Assembly: GCA_016219235.1 (NCBI GenBank)
Contig: JACRBO010000456.1
Location: forward strand, 1 to 5,235
Reading direction: 5' to 3'
Source: Chloroflexota bacterium
GTDB lineage: Bacteria > Chloroflexota > Anaerolineae > Fen-1058
DNA length: 5,235 nucleotides
Part shown: piece after piece, positions 1-5,235 of the stretch
How the letters are laid out: every line of letters starts with the position of its first letter
Numbering within the stretch: position 1 is the first letter of the stretch
Translations under genes and position numbers: made by a program
The notes under the pieces: model-generated
Database searches by the model: none
The model's input: the letters and a program-made list of their open reading frames with translations, nothing else
What the model was told of the DNA's origin: nothing

Positions 1-6
1 AGTATT

Positions 7-44
7 GGGGGGTAAGGTCGATATTGGCCTTACCCCTTGTTAGT
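7..44 (+). terminator. Intrinsic terminator of a gene upstream of the window
   Basis: GGGGTAAGG at 9-17 pairs perfectly with CCTTACCCC at 28-36. Two more pairs can form inside (18-19 with 26-27, one of them G-T), leaving a six-base loop. The 3' side runs into a T-rich stretch (TTGTTAGTTTGTT), while the opposite strand has no T-tract. It therefore most likely ends a + strand transcript entering from the left and separates it from the MazG gene. Confidence 0.75.
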
Positions 45-50
45 TTGTTG

Positions 51-92
51 GTGCGATAGTCGAGTAGTTCAAGCGTGAGATAGTTGCGTAGT
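51..92. repeat. Imperfect direct repeat, 24-bp period
   Basis: Positions 51-68 and 75-92 are two copies of an 18-base unit (GTGnGATAGTnGnGTAGT) that match at 15 of 18 positions. Their starts are 24 bp apart, and they lie about 50-90 bp upstream of the TATAAT at 140. They could be paired binding sites for a regulator of the downstream gene, or leftover tandem duplication. Nothing else in the sequence decides between these. Confidence 0.45.
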
Positions 93-139
93 CGGTTCGT
101 CTCGGTACGATGCGCCAACCGGGTGCTGATAGACGCGGG

Positions 140-145
140 TATAAT
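140..145 (+). promoter_or_regulatory. Probable -10 box for the mazG-like gene
   Basis: A perfect TATAAT lies 36 bp before the chosen ATG and would place transcription start near 152. No recognisable -35 hexamer is found 16-18 bp upstream (117-122 reads AACCGG), so the assignment rests on the -10 alone. An activator at the upstream repeats could compensate. If real, it rules out the in-frame ATG at 110, which would lie upstream of the transcript. Confidence 0.5.
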
Positions 146-181
146 TGCCTGACATTCACTGTAAATTCAAAAGAGACTGAC

Positions 182-1636
182 ATGACTATTACAATCATCG
201 GACTTGGTCCCGGCGATCCGGCGTTGTTGACGCGGCGCGCGTGGGATGCATTGAGCAAGGCAACTGAGATTTACGTGCGGACCGCTCGCCATCCGACGTT
301 GGATGGGTTGCCGCCGTCGGTGACGGTGAAAGGCTTCGACGCGATCTATGAGCAGACGGTCAAGTTCGCGGAAGTGTACGCGCAGGTGGCGGACGAGGTG
401 CTGCGTCTGGGCGTAGCGAGCGATGTGATCTATTGCGTGCCCGGGCATCCGCTGGTGGGCGAATCGACAGTAACGGATATTCTGCGCCGCGCGAAAGAGC
501 AGGGCATAACGACGGACGTTATCGCCGGGCTGAGCTTTGTCGAACCGGCGTTGACGGCGCTGCAATTGGATGCACTGGACGGCCTGCAGATCGCGGATGC
601 GCTTGACATCGCCGCCGGGCATCATCCCGCGCTCGATCCGGATCGACCGGCGCTGCTGGCGCAGGTCTACAATCGCGCCGTGGCGAGCGACGTGAAGTTG
701 ACGCTGCTGAATCAATACGCGCCCGATCACAAGGTGGCGCTGCTGAACGCCGTGGGTACGACTTACGAGCACATCATCTGGCTGCCGCTGGCCGAGATCG
801 ATCGACGGGATGATCTGGCGCATTTGACTTCGCTGTACGTGCCCGCGCTGTCGGCTATCGGCGGATTTAGTGCCTTTCAGGAAACGATCGCGCATTTGCG
901 CGCCCCCGAGGGCTGCCCGTGGGATCGCGAGCAGACGCATCAATCGCTGCGCAAGTATCTGCTTGAGGAAACATACGAGGTGTTGGAAGCGCTTGACGCG
1001 GATGATCCTGACGCGTTGTGCGAGGAACTGGGTGACTTGCTGCTCCAGATCGTCCTGCACACGCAAATCGCGGTGGACAACGAAGAGTTCCGCATGCCGG
1101 ACGTGATCGCCCGCATCGACGCGAAGTTGAAGCGGCGGCATCCGCACGTGTTTGGCGAGGTGATCGTCAATGACTCGGAAGACGTGAAGCGCAACTGGCA
1201 GACCATCAAGCAAGAAGAAGCCATCGAGAATGGTAAAGCCGAAAAGCGTCAATCGGCGCTGGACGGTGTGCCGCGCGGTTTGCCCGCGCTGGCGGAAGCC
1301 GACGCGATCGCCGGCAAGGCCGCACACGCCAACTTCGACTGGCGATCTATCGACGGCGTGATCGACAAAGTGGCCGAGGAGATTCGCGAGTTGCAATCGG
1401 TTGAGAATGAGACCGAGCGGGAAGATGAACTGGGCGACGTGCTGTTTTCAATTGCGAATCTCGCGCGCTGGCTGAAGATCGATCCAGAGACGGCGCTGCG
1501 CGCAGCCACGGCCAAATTCAGCCGGCGATTCCGCGAGGTGGAGCGGCAGGCTCGCGACCAGAATCGCTCGTTGAACGAGATGAACGATGCGGAGTTGGAC
1601 GCCCTGTGGACGGCGGCCAAACTGTCAGTCCGTTAG
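182..1636 (+). CDS. mazG: Tetrapyrrole methylase-MazG fusion nucleoside triphosphate pyrophosphohydrolase (YabN-like)
   Basis: The protein is a cytoplasmic enzyme of 484 residues, close to Bacillus YabN. Residues 1 to about 220 form a SAM-dependent tetrapyrrole-methylase-type domain, with the GLGPGDP loop at 7-13 and YCVPGHP at 84-90. Two all-alpha MazG units follow. The first opens with the signature EGCPWD (243-248) and carries E262, E263, E266, E282 and D285. The second carries E399, E400, E403, E416 and D419. Both fit the EExxE...ExxD magnesium site, so both look intact. MazG enzymes hydrolyse (d)NTPs to the monophosphate and pyrophosphate, a house-cleaning role; the substrate of the fused methylase domain is not evident. 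I chose ATG 182 over the in-frame ATG 110 because the protein family begins at MTITIIGLGPG, a purine-rich AAAAGAGA lies just upstream (169-176), and the TATAAT falls between the two. A possible operon partner starts 105 nt downstream. Confidence 0.93.
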   Translation: MTITIIGLGPGDPALLTRRAWDALSKATEIYVRTARHPTLDGLPPSVTVKGFDAIYEQTVKFAEVYAQVADEVLRLGVASDVIYCVPGHPLVGESTVTDILRRAKEQGITTDVIAGLSFVEPALTALQLDALDGLQIADALDIAAGHHPALDPDRPALLAQVYNRAVASDVKLTLLNQYAPDHKVALLNAVGTTYEHIIWLPLAEIDRRDDLAHLTSLYVPALSAIGGFSAFQETIAHLRAPEGCPWDREQTHQSLRKYLLEETYEVLEALDADDPDALCEELGDLLLQIVLHTQIAVDNEEFRMPDVIARIDAKLKRRHPHVFGEVIVNDSEDVKRNWQTIKQEEAIENGKAEKRQSALDGVPRGLPALAEADAIAGKAAHANFDWRSIDGVIDKVAEEIRELQSVENETEREDELGDVLFSIANLARWLKIDPETALRAATAKFSRRFREVERQARDQNRSLNEMNDAELDALWTAAKLSVR

Positions 1637-1728
1637 AACTGCGTAGAAGATTGTCAAATCCGCGGTACTTCGATGGACATTTTCTGCCATTGCAGTTAAA
1701 CTTGTGCCCTGTAGCGCAGGTCGATCAC

Positions 1729-1744
1729 GGGAGTTGTCACGTTG
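1729..1744 (+). promoter_or_regulatory. Ribosome-binding site that sets a TTG start
   Basis: GGGAG at 1729-1733 lies 8 nt before TTG at 1742. No ATG or GTG start lies in frame just upstream. The next in-frame ATG (1805) has no comparable site and would remove the first membrane helix, so TTG is preferred. Confidence 0.65.
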
Positions 1745-2317
1745 GACATTGTTGCACCGATTGCATTAGTCATCGGCATCGTCGCCGGTATTGCGGCGGC
1801 CTTCATGTTGTGGACGAGCGAGACGGCGGCGCGGGCCGGGCGTGGCGCCCTGTTTAATACCGAGCGGCAGGTGGCGATTGATCGGGCCAAGCGCTCGCGC
1901 ATGTCAGCTTTGACGCTAGGAGCGATTGCCGTCGCATTGATCCTCTTGAATATCGTGGGTGGCGGCGCGGCCGGCAGTGTGATTGGGGTCTCGCCGACGG
2001 CAACACCGACGCGCACCCCGCGCCCGACGGTAACAATACTGCCGGCAACGCGCGAGGTATTGGTGGCTACATTGCTGCCCACCGCGACGCCCACCACGCC
2101 GCCGCAACGCGCCATCGTCGTGAATGCCGGCGAGCCGGGATTGCGCCTGCGGCAAACGCCCAACGGGCAAGAGATCGATTTCCTGAAGGACGGGACGGTG
2201 CTGGATTTGATTACCGAGCCTCAGGTCACAACGGATGACGGCATCACCTGGCAGAAAGTCCGAGATCCGCAGGGCCGTGAGGGCTGGGTCGCAACCAGCT
2301 ATATTGCGGTTCAATGA
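1742..2317 (+). CDS. Small membrane-anchored protein with extracytoplasmic bacterial SH3 domain
   Basis: A protein of 191 residues whose exact role I do not recognise. It has a hydrophobic helix at about 3-24, a basic loop at about 25-55 (R31, R34, R42, R48, K50, R51, R53), and a second helix at about 56-74. A Pro/Thr-rich linker at about 84-121 follows, then an SH3b-type domain at about 124-189 with LRLRQTPNG (134-142) and a closing REGWVATSYI (179-188). The positive loop should lie in the cytoplasm, placing both the N-terminus and the SH3 domain outside. Bacterial SH3 domains commonly bind cell-wall or surface peptides, so a sensor or envelope-binding role is possible but inferred. No catalytic domain is present. 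It begins 105 nt after mazG with no clear promoter between them, so co-transcription is plausible. A strong terminator follows 22 nt after the stop. The linker style is common in Chloroflexota. Confidence 0.82.
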   Translation: MDIVAPIALVIGIVAGIAAAFMLWTSETAARAGRGALFNTERQVAIDRAKRSRMSALTLGAIAVALILLNIVGGGAAGSVIGVSPTATPTRTPRPTVTILPATREVLVATLLPTATPTTPPQRAIVVNAGEPGLRLRQTPNGQEIDFLKDGTVLDLITEPQVTTDDGITWQKVRDPQGREGWVATSYIAVQ

Positions 2318-2339
2318 GCGGCGACTGACTGTTACCCGG

Positions 2340-2380
2340 AAGAGACATCGCCTTTGCGTGCAGGGGCGATGTCTCTTTGT
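2340..2380 (+). terminator. Strong intrinsic terminator after the SH3 protein gene
   Basis: A perfect 13-bp stem pairs 2340-2352 (AAGAGACATCGCC) with 2365-2377 (GGCGATGTCTCTT). The loop is 12 nt and a short T-rich tail (TTTGTCT) follows. It lies 22 nt after the stop codon and separates the mazG/SH3 unit from the glycan genes. Confidence 0.88.
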
Positions 2381-2414
2381 CTAGCCGGGCGAGCGCCGCG
2401 CCGTCAGCTCATCA

Positions 2415-2443
2415 TTTACAGCCGCTGCCAGCCGTTGTATGAT
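2415..2443 (+). promoter_or_regulatory. Near-consensus sigma-70-type promoter for the dehydratase gene
   Basis: TTTACA (2415-2420) and TATGAT (2438-2443) are separated by exactly 17 bp, and each differs from consensus at one position. Transcription would begin near 2450, giving an untranslated leader of about 105 nt. It lies just after the preceding terminator, as expected for an independent transcription unit. Confidence 0.65.
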
Positions 2444-2467
2444 CAAAGCGTCCAGCGCGGCAAATTG

Positions 2468-2526
2468 TTGACAGGCCGAGTTCCTGGTGGCGGGCGACCG
2501 GCTTAGCCGACAGCCTGTTAGGTCGC
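2468..2526 (+). other. Possible structured leader (stem or H-type pseudoknot) before the dehydratase gene
   Basis: In the leader RNA, 2469-2476 can pair with 2513-2520 (core ACAGGC/GCCTGT plus a T-A and a G-T pair). Separately, 2494-2499 (GCGACC) is complementary to 2521-2526 (GGTCGC). The two pairings interlock with no gap between their 3' strands, which is the topology of a pseudoknot. It ends 7 nt before the GAGGTGA purine tract used for translation. Stems this short arise by chance in GC-rich DNA, and no known riboswitch class was recognised. Confidence 0.3.
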
Positions 2527-2556
2527 TGGGGCTGAGGTGAGGGTTACGATTCAATA

Positions 2557-4533
2557 ATGGTACAGCAAGTTCGCAACCGGTATTTTTTCTTTCTGGACGT
2601 AGTGTTGCTCACGGTCGCCGTGTATTTGAGCTACGTGCTGCGGCTGGAAAGCTTGAACCTGGCGCAGATGGGCTCGGGTCTGCTGTTCTTTGTGGCCCTG
2701 GTCAGTCTGGTGATTCCGGCTATTTTTTACGCCTTTGGCATCTATGCGCGCTATTGGGTATATGCCTCGGTTGAAGAGATGCTGCTGTTAGGCTCGGCCG
2801 TAGCGATGGGGGCTGCTATCGTCGGTGCGACCAGCCTGATCGTGCTGAGTCTGTTGCCGCCGGGCACGCTGGCGCTGCCGCGCTCGATTCCCTTCATCTT
2901 TTTTCCGATGGCGGTTTTTGTCACGGCCAGCCCGCGATTTGCGTTGCGTCTATATGCGCAGTATGCCCGCCGGCGGCCCGGCCCGCTAACCGATCGCGCC
3001 CCGCGGCCTACCCAACTGGTACTCGTCATGGGCGCAGGCGATGCGGGCACGATGATCGTGCGGGAATTGCAGCGCAATCCAGAGATCGGCATGGAGGTTA
3101 TCGGGTATGTAGACGATGATCCGCGCAAACGCTCGGCGCGCATCATGGGTGTGCCGGTGTTGGGCAATCGACGGACGATTCCCGAACTTGTCAAGGCCTA
3201 CCGCGTGGAGTTGATCATCATCGCCATGCCGACCGCGCCCGGTAAGGAAATCCGGGATATTGTGCACATCTGCGAACAGGCCAACGTCAAGACGCAGATT
3301 ATGCCCGGCATTTATGAAGTGTTGACAGGGACGGTTAGCGTCAATCAACTGCGCAATGTGCAGATTGAAGACTTGCTCCGCCGCGAACCCGTCCAGACCG
3401 ACATCGATGCGGTGCGCCAACTCTTAGCCGGTCGGCGGGTTATGGTGACGGGCGGCGGCGGCTCAATCGGCAGCGAGTTGTGCCGCCAGATTCTGCGGTG
3501 CGCGCCGGAAGAATTAGTGGTATTGGGACATGGCGAAAACTCGATCTTTGAGACCTGCAATGAGCTCAATCGCCAGTTGCGGCTGGAAATGCCGCCGGGC
3601 AGCGGCAGCCCTCAACCGCGCATCTCCGCGGTAATTGCGGATGTTCGTTTCCCCGATCGGATCCACGCTGTTTTTCAGCAATATCAGCCCCAGGTGGTCT
3701 TTCACGCAGCCGCCCACAAACACGTGCCGCTGATGGAAGACAATCCGACCGAAGCGGTGGGCAATAACGTGCTCGGCACCCGCAACCTGTTGGATGCCGC
3801 GGTCGCCGTCGGCGTTGAACGCTTTGTGATGATCTCGACAGACAAGGCGGTTAAGCCGACCAGCATCATGGGCGCTTCCAAGCGAGTGGCTGAACTGCTG
3901 GTGCATCAGACGGCGGCGCGGTTGGGTAAGGCTTACGTCGCGGTGCGCTTTGGCAATGTGCTGGGGTCGCGCGGCAGCGTGGTGCTGACGTTCAAGCAGC
4001 AAATTGCGGCGGGCGGGCCGGTGACGGTCACACATCCCGAAATGAAGCGCTTCTTCATGACTATTCCCGAAGCAGTCCAGCTGGTGCTGCAAGCGTCGGT
4101 GTTGGGGCAGGGTGGCGAAGTGTTTATGCTGGATATGGGTGAGCCGGTCAAGATTGTCGATCTGGCCCGTGATCTGATCGAACTGTCCGGCCTGGAAGTC
4201 GGACGCGATATTGATATTGCCTTCACGGGCATGCGGCCAGGCGAAAAACTCTTTGAAGAGTTGTTCATCCCTGGTGAGACTTATCAGCGCACTGCGCATC
4301 ACAAGATCTTTGTCATCGATAGCGCCGACGGTCTGGTGCCGGCTCGCATTAATCAATCTATCGTACGCCTGGAATCGGCTGTCCAGGCGCAGGATGCGAC
4401 GGCCCTGTTGACCGCTTTGCAGGATATCCTGCCGCGTTATCGGCCCTGGCAAACACTGCCGGCCGCCGCCGCCGCGACTGTCGGATCGACTGACGGCAAG
4501 TCACCGGCCGAGCCGGATAAGTTGCTGGCTTGA
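2557..4533 (+). CDS. Membrane-bound nucleotide-sugar 4,6-dehydratase (WbpM/PglF/CapD family)
   Basis: The protein has 658 residues, the usual length of the long membrane form. Four hydrophobic helices lie at about 9-29, 41-62, 76-100 and 111-126. A first Rossmann-like domain has GAGDAG at 159-164. The catalytic extended-SDR domain starts with the NAD-binding motif TGGGGSIGS (298-306). Further family marks are HAAAHKHVPLMEDNP (383-397), STDK (427-430), M438 and K442, and MRPGEKLFEEL (559-569). Met replaces the usual SDR Tyr, as known for WbpM and PglF, which convert UDP-GlcNAc to the 4-keto-6-deoxy sugar; D429 and K430 match their catalytic pair. The likely role is making a modified sugar nucleotide for surface polysaccharide or glycoprotein glycans, with the active domain at the inner membrane face. 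The exact sugar cannot be read from sequence. The tail after about 635 is low-complexity (Ala, then Pro/Asp/Lys). A stop lies in frame just upstream (2533-2535), so ATG 2557 is the first possible ATG. A GAGGTGAGGG tract precedes it at somewhat long spacing. Confidence 0.93.
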   Translation: MVQQVRNRYFFFLDVVLLTVAVYLSYVLRLESLNLAQMGSGLLFFVALVSLVIPAIFYAFGIYARYWVYASVEEMLLLGSAVAMGAAIVGATSLIVLSLLPPGTLALPRSIPFIFFPMAVFVTASPRFALRLYAQYARRRPGPLTDRAPRPTQLVLVMGAGDAGTMIVRELQRNPEIGMEVIGYVDDDPRKRSARIMGVPVLGNRRTIPELVKAYRVELIIIAMPTAPGKEIRDIVHICEQANVKTQIMPGIYEVLTGTVSVNQLRNVQIEDLLRREPVQTDIDAVRQLLAGRRVMVTGGGGSIGSELCRQILRCAPEELVVLGHGENSIFETCNELNRQLRLEMPPGSGSPQPRISAVIADVRFPDRIHAVFQQYQPQVVFHAAAHKHVPLMEDNPTEAVGNNVLGTRNLLDAAVAVGVERFVMISTDKAVKPTSIMGASKRVAELLVHQTAARLGKAYVAVRFGNVLGSRGSVVLTFKQQIAAGGPVTVTHPEMKRFFMTIPEAVQLVLQASVLGQGGEVFMLDMGEPVKIVDLARDLIELSGLEVGRDIDIAFTGMRPGEKLFEELFIPGETYQRTAHHKIFVIDSADGLVPARINQSIVRLESAVQAQDATALLTALQDILPRYRPWQTLPAAAAATVGSTDGKSPAEPDKLLA

Positions 4534-4543
4534 CCGGCCAGAT

Positions 4544-4580
4544 CGATCGATGCGGGCCGCGAGCGGCCACCGCTCGATCG
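4544..4580 (+). terminator. GC-rich hairpin after the dehydratase gene, possible atypical terminator
   Basis: CGATCGA (4544-4550) pairs with TCGATCG (4574-4580), GCGG (4552-4555) with CCGC (4570-4573), and GCCG (4556-4559) with CGGC (4564-4567). T4551 and 4568-4569 bulge, and the loop is CGAG. The result is a 15-bp interrupted stem 10 nt after the stop codon. No T-tract follows, so a standard intrinsic terminator is not supported. It may stabilise the transcript's 3' end or pause polymerase. Confidence 0.45.
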
Positions 4581-4623
4581 GCGGTGCACGATCGGGCGTA
4601 ATGGCGGAAATCATAAATCCGAT

Positions 4624-4629
4624 TATAAT
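4624..4629 (+). promoter_or_regulatory. Probable -10 box for the Wzz-type gene
   Basis: A perfect TATAAT lies 45 bp before the GTG start and would place transcription start near 4636. The -35 region (4601-4606, ATGGCG) is poor. With the hairpin after the preceding gene, it suggests that the co-polymerase gene has its own controlled promoter. Confidence 0.55.
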
Positions 4630-4630
4630 G

Positions 4631-4649
4631 TCGAACATTAGCGGTTCGA
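4631..4649. promoter_or_regulatory. Operator-like perfect inverted repeat
   Basis: TCGAAC (4631-4636) and GTTCGA (4644-4649) are exact inverted copies separated by 7 bp, starting one base after the TATAAT. It covers the expected transcription start, a classic repressor position. The half-sites resemble the Gram-positive LexA box (CGAAC-N4-GTTCG), but the spacing is 7 rather than 4, so LexA is not assigned. Confidence 0.5.
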
Positions 4650-4664
4650 TCAGAATCAAGAATG

Positions 4665-4677
4665 AAGGTGAGCTGTG
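4665..4677 (+). promoter_or_regulatory. Ribosome-binding site that sets a GTG start
   Basis: AAGGTGA (4665-4671) precedes GTG 4675 at a normal spacing (6 nt from the AAGG core). The nearby ATG at 4662 is out of frame. This start gives a protein that opens with a short cytoplasmic segment and one membrane helix, as the family expects. Confidence 0.7.
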
Positions 4678-5235
4678 GAAAACGAACTAAAACGATATGG
4701 CGCGATTGTGTGGCACTGGGTATGGTTGATTGTCTTGGGCACCGTTCTGGGTGCGGGCGCTGCGTATGTGAGCAGTCGGCTGACTACACCCGTCTACGCG
4801 GCATCCACCACACTATTGATCAACGAAGCGCCTAGCAGCGGGAAGACCACCGACTATGCTTCGATTCTGACGAGCGAACGGCTGGCGCGCACTTACTCTG
4901 AAATGATGACCAAACGCCCGGTAATGGATGCAGTCAAAGCGGCGCTTGGCTTAGACATTGCCCCCGATGTGCTGGCGCGACGGGTCAGTGTCAACCTGGT
5001 GCGCGACACGCAACTGGTAGTGCTGCAAGTTGAGCACGAAGATCCGCAGATGGCAGTGAATCTCGCCGATACCATTCCGGTGGAATTTGCCCGACAGAAC
5101 TCGGCATTGCAAGCCAACCGCTATTCTGATTCCAAAGCCAACCTTACCAAAGAAATCGAAACCCTCAAAGAGCAGATCATCGTCAAGCAGAACGAGATCA
5201 ATGCCATTGGCACGCAGAAGACTCCGGCGAACGAT
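4675..5235 (+). CDS. Wzz-type polysaccharide co-polymerase / chain-length determinant, N-terminal part
   Basis: An open frame of 187 codons runs from GTG to the window edge without a stop, so the gene is cut at its 3' end. Residues 1-10 are a short cytoplasmic start and about 11-33 a membrane helix (rich in Trp, Leu, Val and Gly). The family-typical segment TTPVYAASTTLLI (37-49) follows. The extracytoplasmic part contains TQLVVLQVEHEDPQMAVNLAD, a pattern usual in Wzz proteins. From about 142 the chain becomes charged and heptad-like (KEIETLKEQI, 159-168), probably the long coiled coil. Such proteins span the inner membrane and set chain length or help export of O-antigen, capsule or exopolysaccharide. 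The missing part should hold the second helix and could carry a tyrosine-kinase domain, which cannot be judged here. It follows the dehydratase gene by 141 bp with its own probable promoter and operator, which fits a glycan locus continuing to the right. Confidence 0.88.
   Translation, partial: MENELKRYGAIVWHWVWLIVLGTVLGAGAAYVSSRLTTPVYAASTTLLINEAPSSGKTTDYASILTSERLARTYSEMMTKRPVMDAVKAALGLDIAPDVLARRVSVNLVRDTQLVVLQVEHEDPQMAVNLADTIPVEFARQNSALQANRYSDSKANLTKEIETLKEQIIVKQNEINAIGTQKTPAND

Noticed and set aside
41..139. Possible tRNA or small RNA in the leader, prompted by a GGTTCG motif near 94
   Set aside because: No acceptor, anticodon or T-arm pairing could be assembled around it.
110..181. N-terminal extension of the mazG-like protein from ATG 110
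   Set aside because: The extra 24 residues resemble no family start, and the TATAAT at 140-145 lies inside this stretch. The family-typical N-terminus begins at 182.
167..1396. Long minus-strand open frame of 409 codons opposite the mazG-like gene
   Set aside because: Its translation is rich in Arg, Gln and His, has no recognisable domain, and lies wholly antisense to a strongly recognised gene. It is a frame shadow of GC-rich codons.
1637..1741. Promoter between the mazG-like and SH3 protein genes (TTGTCA at 1651)
   Set aside because: The hexamer 17 bp downstream is TGGACA, and no other spacing gives a -10. No convincing promoter was seen.
1606..1857. Plus-strand open frame of 83 codons bridging the mazG end and the SH3 gene start
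   Set aside because: It overlaps both recognised genes in another frame, is Cys/His/Arg-rich without a motif, and has no ribosome-binding site of note.
2468..2473. Perfect TTGACA in the leader of the dehydratase gene
   Set aside because: No -10-like hexamer lies 15-19 bp downstream (the region is GGCGGGCG-rich). The TTTACA/TATGAT pair upstream is a far better promoter.
3514..4452. Minus-strand open frame of 312 codons opposite the dehydratase gene
   Set aside because: It is antisense to the conserved SDR domain, its composition is not protein-like, and no start signal was seen. It is a shadow.
140..4639. Shared word after both perfect -10 boxes (TATAAT followed by ACATT at 152 and 4635)
   Set aside because: The spacing differs (6 versus 5 bp) and the shared word is only five bases, so chance is the simplest explanation.
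4631..4649. Identification of the palindrome as a LexA (SOS) box
   Set aside because: The half-sites resemble CGAAC/GTTCG, but the spacer is 7 bp instead of the 4 bp of the Gram-positive box, and a glycan gene is not a typical SOS target.

Overview
The window looks like an ordinary chromosomal segment of a moderately GC-rich bacterium. I infer Chloroflexota (for example an Anaerolineae- or Chloroflexia-type lineage). The inference rests on the Pro/Thr linker of the small SH3 protein (repeats of the PTATPTRTP type), the methylase-MazG fusion, and TTG and GTG starts preceded by good ribosome-binding sites. This is pattern recognition, not a database match. All four genes lie on the + strand; no RNA gene, CRISPR array or insertion sequence was seen.

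Layout: positions 1-40 hold an intrinsic terminator of a gene upstream of the window. A leader follows with a direct repeat (51-92) and a perfect TATAAT (140-145). Next is a housekeeping gene for a fused tetrapyrrole-methylase/MazG nucleotide pyrophosphohydrolase (182-1636). A small two-helix membrane protein with an extracytoplasmic bacterial SH3 domain follows (TTG start, 1742-2317), closed by a strong 13-bp terminator (2340-2377). These two may form one transcription unit.

The second half is the start of a surface-glycan locus. A near-consensus promoter (2415-2443) with a leader of about 105 nt drives a membrane-bound nucleotide-sugar 4,6-dehydratase of the WbpM/PglF/CapD family (2557-4533). 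A GC-rich hairpin follows. A separate -10 box overlapped downstream by a perfect 6+6 bp inverted repeat (4631-4649) then precedes a Wzz-type polysaccharide co-polymerase (GTG start at 4675), which is cut by the window end. The dehydratase would make a modified amino sugar nucleotide for glycan assembly. The Wzz-like protein would control chain length or export of that glycan.

I did not find an undescribed multi-gene system. The most testable signals are regulatory: the operator-like palindrome before the Wzz gene, and the structured leader before the dehydratase.
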